From positions 1 to 5,351 of the forward strand of contig CALRNP020000303.1 in NCBI GenBank assembly GCA_943369575.1: a DNA stretch of 5,351 bases. Reading direction: 5' to 3'. Position numbers and translations under genes: made by a program. The DNA is from Azorhizobium sp943369575. Lineage in GTDB: Bacteria; Pseudomonadota; Alphaproteobacteria; Rhizobiales; Xanthobacteraceae. This document shows, one piece after another, positions 1 to 5,351 of this stretch. Position 1 is the stretch's first letter, and the number at the start of each line of letters is the position of its first letter. The notes below the pieces were generated by a model. The model did no database searches. It was given only the letters and a program-made list of their open reading frames with translations, and had not been told where the DNA came from.

Positions 1-821
1 TCCGCAGCGTCGATCGTTCCGTAGGCGCCATGCTCTCCGGCGCGGTGGCCAAGCGCTACGGTCAGGCCGGCCTGCCGGACGACACCATCGACGTGCATCT
101 GGCCGGCACCGCCGGCCAGGCGTTCGGCGCCTTCCTGGCGGCGGGCATCACCCTCAATCTGGTGGGCGAAGCCAACGATTACGTGGGCAAGGGCCTGTCG
201 GGCGGCCGTATCATCATCCGCCCGCCGGACAACACCGCCATCGTCGCCGAGCACTCCATCATCGTCGGCAACACGGTGATGTATGGCGCCACCGAGGGTG
301 AATGCTACTTCCGTGGCATCGCCGGCGAACGCTTCGCGGTGCGCAATTCCGGGGCAATCGCCGTTGTTGAAGGCACCGGCGACCATGGCTGCGAATATAT
401 GACCGGCGGCGTGGTGGTGGTGATCGGCCAGACCGGGCGCAATTTCGCGGCCGGCATGTCCGGCGGCGTCGCCTATGTGCTGGACGAGGACCAGTCCTTC
501 GCCAAGCGCTGCAACCTCTCCATGGTGGATCTGCAGCCGGTGGAAGAGGAAGAAGATCTCCTGGAACGCCTGCACCATCACGGCGGCGACCTGGAGTTCA
601 AGGGCCGCATCGACGTGCAGGGCGACATGTCCCGGCACGACGAGGAGCGTCTGCACCAGCTGATCGTCAAGCATCTGCACCACACCGGGTCTGAGCGGGC
701 CAAGACGATCCTCGACAATTGGGCGGACTATCGCTCCAAGTTCGTGAAGGTCATGCCGGTGGAATACCGGCGGGCGCTGCGCGAGATGGAGAAACGCAGC
801 GGCTTGCAGGCGGCCGAATAG
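1..821 (+). CDS. gltB: Glutamate synthase [NADPH] large subunit, C-terminal part (5' end outside the window)
   Basis: The reading frame is already open at the left edge (first full codon at base 3, reading RSVDRSVGAML) and ends at a TAG at 819-821. About 272 C-terminal residues are visible of a family protein of roughly 1,500. They carry the GXGXG beta-helix domain typical of the end of GltB: repeated glycine motifs such as AGTAGQAFGAF, GEANDYVGKGLSGG, EGTGDHGCEYMTGG and GRNFAAGMSGG. An acidic stretch (VEEEEDLLE) and a helical tail ending in EYRRALREME follow. In the family, GltB binds FMN and a 3Fe-4S cluster, hydrolyses glutamine in its N-terminal amidotransferase domain and channels ammonia to 2-oxoglutarate; those catalytic domains lie upstream of this window. 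GltD follows on the same strand, as expected for the two-subunit cytosolic enzyme. The visible part has no frameshift or truncation. The assignment is very secure. Confidence 0.97.
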   Translation, partial: RSVDRSVGAMLSGAVAKRYGQAGLPDDTIDVHLAGTAGQAFGAFLAAGITLNLVGEANDYVGKGLSGGRIIIRPPDNTAIVAEHSIIVGNTVMYGATEGECYFRGIAGERFAVRNSGAIAVVEGTGDHGCEYMTGGVVVVIGQTGRNFAAGMSGGVAYVLDEDQSFAKRCNLSMVDLQPVEEEEDLLERLHHHGGDLEFKGRIDVQGDMSRHDEERLHQLIVKHLHHTGSERAKTILDNWADYRSKFVKVMPVEYRRALREMEKRSGLQAAE

Positions 822-1057
822 GCCCAAGGCAGACCGAACGGACCTGAACCATCGCAAGATCAGGCGGCCCGCCGCTCTCCCTGAGGGGAGGCGGCGAGCC
901 GGCCCGGTCGGCCGTGTGTGGCGCGAAAGCGCGCTGCCGGGGGCCTGCGACAGGGTGCGAACGCAAAGCACCCGGTTTGGAGTCCTCAAGCTGGAACAAT
1001 TCTTGTAATGAGCTTTCGGCGCGGCGTGGGCGACGCGGCTCCGCGGAGGGGTGTCTG
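822..1057 (+). other. Structured gltB-gltD intergenic spacer with six tandem inverted repeats
   Basis: This 236-base gap is long for two subunit genes of one enzyme. It holds a run of inverted repeats that could fold in the transcript. They are: 843-864 (CCTGA/TCAGG, 12-base loop); 870-896 (11 pairs, CGCCGC and CTCCC arms, one bulged T at 876, loop TGAG); 900-914 (CGGCC/GGCCG, loop CGGTC); 921-934 (GCGCG/CGCGC, loop AAAG, or alternatively GCGC closed by a GAAA tetraloop); 953-973 (GGGTGC/GCACCC, 9-base loop); and 988-1015 (AAGCT/AGCTT enclosing ACAA-TTC-TTGT). None is followed by a T-tract, so they do not look like an intrinsic terminator. The spacer could be a processing or mRNA-stabilising element, a regulatory leader for gltD, or an interspersed palindromic repeat. 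I do not recognise it as a known riboswitch class. The gltD frame stays open upstream to 914, but those codons resemble nothing in GltD. Confidence 0.55.
1045..1050 (+). promoter_or_regulatory. Shine-Dalgarno site that fixes the gltD start
   Basis: GGAGGG lies 7 bases before the ATG at 1058. It is the best ribosome-binding site in the area and favours this start over the in-frame ATG at 914, whose extension does not resemble the family. Confidence 0.8.
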
Positions 1058-2482
<1,425 letters not shown>

Positions 2483-2508
2483 GGCGGGGGGCTCGGGCTG
2501 AAGACGGG

Positions 2509-2535
2509 ACGGCCGGGCGCTTGCCCGGCCGTTTT
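2509..2535 (+). terminator. Rho-independent terminator after gltD
   Basis: A perfect 10-pair GC-rich stem (ACGGCCGGGC at 2509-2518 with GCCCGGCCGT at 2523-2532) closed by a GCTT loop is followed directly by T residues (TTTT at 2532-2535, the first of which pairs in the stem). It starts 27 bases after the gltD stop, so it ends the gltBD transcript. The minus-strand ada-like gene stops at 2540, immediately beyond. Read on that strand the hairpin is preceded by A's and followed by CCCGTC with no T-tract, so termination should be much weaker in that direction. Confidence 0.9.
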
Positions 2536-2539
2536 GCGT

Positions 2540-3127
2540 TCATCGGGCTTTTTGCGGCATCGCAGCCCGCCGGATCGCCGTCGGCGGGCGCTTGTAGACA
2601 TCCTGAAACACCGCATTGAAACGTCTGAGGCTGCCGAAGCCGGATTGCAGCGCCACGTCGGTGATCGGCAGGTTGGTTTCCGTGAGCAGGCGCTTGGCCC
2701 GTTGCACGCGGGCGGTCTTCGCCACCTGGATCGGGCTGGCGCCCAGATGTTTGCGAAACAAGCGCGACAGATGGCGCGCCCCGACACCCACGCGCTCCGC
2801 CAGTGTTTCCACGCTGGCGTCCGGCGCATCGAGCGCGCCGTCCTCGCGGATGAGCCGGGCCGCGCGTTCAACGATGCTCACGCTGCCGTTCCAGGCGGGA
2901 CAGAAAGGCGCGGATTCCGGCCGGCAGCGCAGGCAGGGGCGGTAGCCGGCCAGTTCGGCGGCGGCCGCGCTCGGCAGGAACTCCACATTGCGGCGATAGG
3001 GCAGGCGCACCGGGCACACGCAGCGGCAATAGACCCCCGTCGTGCGCACGCCGATGAAGAACCGGCCGTCGAAACCGGGGTCTCGCTTCAGCCAGGCCTG
3101 CTCGCAGATGGAAACGTCCAGGGGCAT
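2540..3127 (-). CDS. Ada-type methylphosphotriester (Zn) domain fused to an AraC-family DNA-binding domain
   Basis: The protein has 195 residues. Residues about 1-75 match the N-terminal domain of Ada: the RTTGVYCRCVCP region supplies C34 and C38, and YRPCLRC supplies C65 and C68. These are the four zinc-binding cysteines; by analogy with E. coli Ada, C34 would be the acceptor of methyl groups from DNA phosphotriesters. C36 is an extra cysteine. Residues about 82-187 form an AraC-type double helix-turn-helix (SVETLAERVGVGARHLSRLF, then ITDVALQSGFGSLRRFNAVF). The family uses methylation of the Zn domain to switch on an alkylation-repair response. There is no O6-methylguanine methyltransferase domain and no AlkA glycosylase domain; the protein ends soon after RPPTAIRR. 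It may be a stand-alone AdaA-like regulator or the shortened form of an Ada-AraC-AlkA fusion. The start is firm because an in-frame TAA lies four codons upstream. A weak AGG precedes the ATG. Confidence 0.9.
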   Translation of the reverse strand: MPLDVSICEQAWLKRDPGFDGRFFIGVRTTGVYCRCVCPVRLPYRRNVEFLPSAAAAELAGYRPCLRCRPESAPFCPAWNGSVSIVERAARLIREDGALDAPDASVETLAERVGVGARHLSRLFRKHLGASPIQVAKTARVQRAKRLLTETNLPITDVALQSGFGSLRRFNAVFQDVYKRPPTAIRRAAMPQKAR

Positions 3128-3241
3128 AACCTGATCTTATCGCGACCCGGCGCCGGGCAGGAGGACAGAGTCCGATTCCGGCGAGTCCCCCCGCACGATT
3201 TCTGCGCATGGTGACGCCGAGCGTCAAAACAGGATGACAGG
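3128..3241. promoter_or_regulatory. Divergent intergenic region between the ada-like gene and the EamA transporter
   Basis: This 114-base space must carry start signals for two genes read outward. On the minus strand a TTGACG hexamer (3227-3222) stands 17 bases from CAGAAA (3204-3199), a recognisable -35 box with a poor -10, about 70 bases before the ada-like ATG. A perfect 12-base palindrome, CCCGGCGCCGGG, lies at 3146-3157, just upstream of that ATG, and could be an operator or simple GC-rich chance symmetry. On the plus strand AGGA at 3231-3234 lies 7 bases before the transporter ATG. I see no convincing plus-strand -35/-10 pair and no E. coli-type Ada box. Confidence 0.35.
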
Positions 3242-4195
3242 ATGCGTCAAGCCCAATCCATGAGCGCCGTCGACTGGGCGCTTCTCGTGCTTTTATCGAT
3301 GTTGTGGGGCGGCTCGTTCTTCTTTTCAAAGGTCGCGATCGCAGAGGTGCCGCCATTGACGGTGGTCCTCGCCCGGGTGGCGATTGGCGCGGTGGGCCTG
3401 TTCATTTATCTGCGCGCCACCCGTCAGACGATTCCCGTGACGCTCACCGCATGGGCGGCCTTCCTCGGCATGGGGGCCTTGAACAACCTGATCCCGTTCA
3501 GCCTGATCTTCTGGGGCCAGACGCAGATCGCCAGCGGCCTGGCCGCGATCCTCATCGCCACCACGCCGATCTTCTCGATCCTGGTGGCGCATGTGCTGAC
3601 CACCGACGAGCGGATGACGCCCGCCAAGGGCGCGGGAATCCTTCTGGGCTTTATGGGCGTGGCGCTGCTGATGGCCGGCACTGCATTCCAGGCGCGGGCG
3701 ATCCCGGTCCTCGCGGTGCTCGCCTGCCTTGGGGCGGCCTTGTCCTATGGCTTTGCCGGCGTGTTTGGCCGGCGGTTCCGCCGCATGGGGATTGCGCCCG
3801 CCACCGTCGCATTCGGGCAGGTCGCCGCAACCACGGCCATGATGATCCCGCTTGTGGTGCTGGTCGATGCCTCATGGCGTCTGGCCATGCCGAGCCTCAC
3901 CACCGCGGGCGCCCTGGTGGGATTGGGGCTGCTCTCGACGGCGCTGGCTTACATCATCTTCTTTCATATCCTCGCCGTGGGCGGGGCCATCAACAGTTCA
4001 CTGGTCACCTTGCTGGTGCCGGTGAGCGCCATCCTTCTCGGATCGGTGTTCCTGGGCGAGAGGATGGCGCTCAACCATTTCGCCGGCATGGCCCTGATCG
4101 CCCTGGGCATGCTGTCCATCGACGGGCGCGTGGTGCGATGGCTGCGCAAGGGCAGGCCCGATGGGCCGGCCCCTGAGCGCCGTCAGATCACATAG
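3242..4195 (+). CDS. EamA/DMT-superfamily small-molecule transporter
   Basis: This 317-residue integral membrane protein has about ten predicted helices, roughly at 12-32, 38-58, 71-91, 97-119, 129-146, 153-174, 186-208, 219-241, 251-272 and 278-295. It fits the two tandem EamA domains of the drug/metabolite transporter superfamily (about 12-144 and 157-294). Family-like motifs include LWGGSFFFSKVAI in helix 1, the asparagine/proline-rich NNLIPFSLIFWGQ before helix 4, and LGERM between helices 9 and 10. A short basic tail follows. Members usually export amino acids, nucleotides or other metabolites across the inner membrane, and the substrate cannot be read from this sequence. The start at 3242 has AGGA at good spacing; the internal ATG at 3260 has no such site. 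The gene is transcribed alone, divergent from the ada-like gene. Its last 13 bases overlap the end of the convergent yqaA-like gene, so there is no room for a separate terminator directly after its stop. Confidence 0.93.
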   Translation: MRQAQSMSAVDWALLVLLSMLWGGSFFFSKVAIAEVPPLTVVLARVAIGAVGLFIYLRATRQTIPVTLTAWAAFLGMGALNNLIPFSLIFWGQTQIASGLAAILIATTPIFSILVAHVLTTDERMTPAKGAGILLGFMGVALLMAGTAFQARAIPVLAVLACLGAALSYGFAGVFGRRFRRMGIAPATVAFGQVAATTAMMIPLVVLVDASWRLAMPSLTTAGALVGLGLLSTALAYIIFFHILAVGGAINSSLVTLLVPVSAILLGSVFLGERMALNHFAGMALIALGMLSIDGRVVRWLRKGRPDGPAPERRQIT

Positions 4196-4770
4196 GCCGC
4201 CGCCAGCAGGCCCAGCACCACCACCGCCAGCAGGCCGAGGGTGACGAGGCCGAGGCGCTTCTCGATGAAATTGCGCGCCGCCGGTCCGAAATTGCGGAGC
4301 ACTGCCGCCAGCAGGAAGAAGCGCGCGCCCCGCGTGATCAGCGACAGCAAGACGAACCAGAACAGATTGTAGTCCGCGAACCCCGAGGTGATGGTCACCA
4401 GCTTGAACGGGATCGGGGTGAGGCCCTTCAAAAGGATCACCCAATGGCCGTAATGGGCGTAAGCGGCGCGGAAGGTGTCCACCTTGGCGCCATAGCCATA
4501 GAGATTGATCAGCCACAGCCCGAGGCTGTCATAGAGCAAGGCGCCGATGGCATAGCCCACCAGCCCGCCGGCCACCGAGCTCAAGGTGGCGATGAGGGCA
4601 TATTCCCAGGCCTTCTCCGGCCGGGCCAGGGTCATGGGCACCTGGAGCACATCGGGCGGTATGGGGAAGATCGAGCTTTCCGCAAACGAGACAATGCCGA
4701 GCGCCCATGGCGCCGAGGGGCGGGCCGAATAGGCGATCACCCAATCATAGAGCTTGCGAAGCATGGCCAT
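4183..4770 (-). CDS. YqaA-like membrane protein of the DedA/VTT superfamily
   Basis: With the chosen start the protein has 195 residues, about the usual length for YqaA-type DedA proteins. The diagnostic region FAESSIFPIPPDV (about 29-41) contains the conserved acidic residue E31 and the proline-rich re-entrant motif. KGLTPIPFKLVTITSG (about 115-130) forms the second re-entrant segment, and ITRGARFFLLAAVLRNFGP (about 145-163) carries the conserved arginines R147 and R150. Hydrophobic segments lie near 22-48, 57-80, 136-158 and 173-194. DedA proteins sit in the inner membrane; family members act in membrane-potential maintenance and lipid-carrier or phospholipid translocation, but the substrate of this branch is not known to me. 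The ATG at 4770 is chosen because the 39 codons upstream (to 4887) look unrelated to the family. No good Shine-Dalgarno site precedes either 4770 or the ATG at 4764 (193 residues), so the exact start is uncertain. Confidence 0.9.
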   Translation of the reverse strand: MAMLRKLYDWVIAYSARPSAPWALGIVSFAESSIFPIPPDVLQVPMTLARPEKAWEYALIATLSSVAGGLVGYAIGALLYDSLGLWLINLYGYGAKVDTFRAAYAHYGHWVILLKGLTPIPFKLVTITSGFADYNLFWFVLLSLITRGARFFLLAAVLRNFGPAARNFIEKRLGLVTLGLLAVVVLGLLAAAYVI

Positions 4771-5064
4771 CTTTGTGCTGGAGGTGAGGGCATCTAGACG
4801 GGTGCTGCTGCCATGTCCAGCGCGCCTTGCGCCGAGCCGCATTGTGCCTTGCGGGACACAGCTTCGGGCGACGTCACGATCCATCAAGCTTAATGGCGGA
4901 AGCGTGGGAACACTGTGGCACAGCTGCGCATTAACTCTCCCGCAGGCCAGACCAATTTCGCCGCATCTCTGAAGGGCGAATTAACGTCTTGCCAACGGAT
5001 CCATGGGACGTTGCCCCTCGAACGCCGCGTCCCGTCAAACGGCCCCAATGTGAAGAGACCCGCC
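4771..5064. other. Intergenic region without a convincing gene
   Basis: This stretch lies between the divergent yqaA-like gene and the small putative peptide gene. Open frames extend into it from both sides (minus strand to 4887; plus strand from a GTG at 4915), but neither extension resembles a protein family or has a ribosome-binding site. It contains an inverted repeat at 4954-4982 (AATTTCGCC with GGCGAATT, one bulged T, 12-base loop). A repeated gcgNATTAAC phrase occurs at about 4926-4935 and 4977-4985. GGAAC at 4907-4911 stands 17 bases before CATT at 4929-4932, which loosely resembles the alphaproteobacterial EcfG stress-promoter pattern GGAAC-N16/17-CGTT. No clear sigma-70 promoter is seen. 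Confidence 0.4.
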
Positions 5065-5184
5065 ATGTTGAAGCGTATCGCCGTATTTGCTGTCCTGGTC
5101 CTGGGCTATGCGGCCACCGGGGTTGTGCTGAGCTCCGGCAGCATCAATGCGGCCGGCCCGACCACAATCGCCGACGCCAAATAA
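5065..5184 (+). CDS. Putative 39-residue exported or membrane-anchored peptide, function unknown
   Basis: The ATG at 5065 opens a 39-codon frame reading MLKRIAVFAVLVLGYAA and onward to SINAAGPTTIADAK, with a TAA stop. It has a signal-peptide layout: a basic start (K3, R4), a hydrophobic core of about 16 residues at 5-21, then small polar residues with a possible signal peptidase cleavage after INA (residue 30) or the next alanine. The mature part would be only about 9 residues, so it may equally be a single-helix membrane peptide. AAGAG at 5053-5057 is a weak ribosome-binding site at 7 bases. The same frame is open further upstream to a GTG at 4915, but that segment is hydrophilic, lacks family resemblance and would bury the signal. 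I do not recognise the peptide. A chance frame remains possible. Confidence 0.45.
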   Translation: MLKRIAVFAVLVLGYAATGVVLSSGSINAAGPTTIADAK

Positions 5185-5198
5185 GGCGGGATCTCGCC

Positions 5199-5234
5199 AA
5201 AAAGCCGCCGGCGTCCCGTCTGGGGCGCCGGCGG
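5199..5234 (-). terminator. Strong hairpin terminator, oriented mainly for minus-strand transcription
   Basis: Bases 5205-5217 pair with 5222-5234 in a 13-pair stem (one G-T pair) with a GTCT loop. On the minus strand the stem is followed after one base by five T's (plus-strand A's at 5199-5203), an intrinsic terminator for a transcript arriving from the right edge. On the plus strand only AGTTGGCTT follows, so it may act weakly for the small peptide gene too. Confidence 0.75.
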
Positions 5235-5255
5235 AGTTGGCTTGGAGGTCGTCAC

Positions 5256-5351
5256 CTATCCGGCGCCATGCCGGATCACCGCCGCCGAAGCGGCCATGAT
5301 AGAAATCGCGCTCATCATCCCCTGAGGCTTGCAGCCGAGGGTTGTGGTGGC
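5256..5351 (-). CDS. C-terminal tail of an unidentified protein (gene begins beyond the right edge)
   Basis: A minus-strand frame is open from the window edge to a TAG at 5258-5256 and gives 31 residues, beginning ATTTLGCKPQ, continuing through MMSAISIMAASAAVI and ending RHGAG. The middle is hydrophobic and could be part of a membrane helix. The main support is position: the stop lies about 20 bases before a strong minus-strand terminator, as expected for a gene end. Other frames are also open over this short stretch, including a plus-strand one from an ATG at 5268, so the call is tentative and no function is assigned. Confidence 0.35.
   Translation of the reverse strand, partial: ATTTLGCKPQGMMSAISIMAASAAVIRHGAG

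Noticed and set aside
914..1057. N-terminal extension of gltD giving a 522-residue protein
   Set aside because: The 48 extra residues do not resemble GltD, which begins MGKVTGF. The GGAGGG site points to the ATG at 1058, and the segment consists of hairpin-forming spacer.
3208..3237. Nine-codon mini-frame (MVTPSVKTG) just upstream of the EamA transporter, a possible leader peptide
   Set aside because: It has no ribosome-binding site, no regulatory codon run and no attenuator structure. It is easily a chance frame.
3304..4176. 290-codon frame inside the EamA transporter gene
   Set aside because: It is an out-of-frame Gly/Arg/Pro/His-rich shadow of a clear ten-helix transporter.
4771..4887. 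39-residue N-terminal extension of the YqaA-like protein
   Set aside because: The extension is basic, lacks family similarity and has no ribosome-binding site. Family proteins begin close to the LRKLYDW segment.
4888..4985. CtrA-type binding sites from the three TTAA words
   Set aside because: The words do not show the TTAA-N7-TTAA spacing, so only loose half-sites are present.
4915..5064. GTG-started upstream extension of the small peptide to 89 residues
   Set aside because: It has no ribosome-binding site, the composition is hydrophilic and non-family-like, and it would place the signal-like segment in the middle of the protein.
5268..5351. Plus-strand frame from an ATG at 5268 to the right edge
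   Set aside because: The product is Arg/His-rich and without hydrophobic or structured features, and no ribosome-binding site is visible. The terminator orientation favours a minus-strand gene.

Overview
The window looks like ordinary chromosome from a GC-rich alphaproteobacterium. Codon third positions are strongly G/C-biased throughout. The gene content (gltB-gltD, an Ada/AraC protein, an EamA transporter, a YqaA-type DedA protein) and the protein wording fit Hyphomicrobiales (Rhizobiales), possibly the Xanthobacteraceae (Xanthobacter/Azorhizobium type). That placement is an impression from sequence style and was not tested by a search.

Layout from left to right. (1) Bases 1-821 encode the C-terminal end of gltB, the large subunit of NADPH-glutamate synthase. 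(2) Bases 822-1057 are an unusually long, hairpin-rich spacer. (3) Bases 1058-2482 encode gltD, the small subunit, followed by a textbook intrinsic terminator at 2509-2535. (4) On the opposite strand, 2540-3127 encodes a compact Ada-type Zn domain fused to an AraC-type DNA-binding domain. (5) A 114-base divergent intergenic region separates it from (6) an EamA/DMT-family transporter at 3242-4195. (7) This overlaps tail-to-tail with a minus-strand YqaA/DedA-like membrane protein at 4183-4770. (8) Bases 4771-5064 show no convincing gene. (9) A possible 39-residue signal-peptide-like protein lies at 5065-5184. (10) A strong hairpin with a T-tract on the minus strand at 5199-5234 probably ends (11) a minus-strand gene that enters from the right edge, of which only a 31-residue tail is visible.

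How the genes relate. GltB and GltD form one enzyme that makes two glutamates from glutamine and 2-oxoglutarate using NADPH, the core ammonium-assimilation step together with glutamine synthetase. The remaining genes alternate in strand, each appears to be its own transcription unit, and they share no obvious pathway (alkylation response, small-molecule export, membrane lipid/envelope maintenance). I see no mobile element, CRISPR array, tRNA, rRNA or prophage. The features most worth a second look are the structured gltB-gltD spacer, the Ada-AraC protein that stops where related proteins continue into a glycosylase, and the tiny putative exported peptide.
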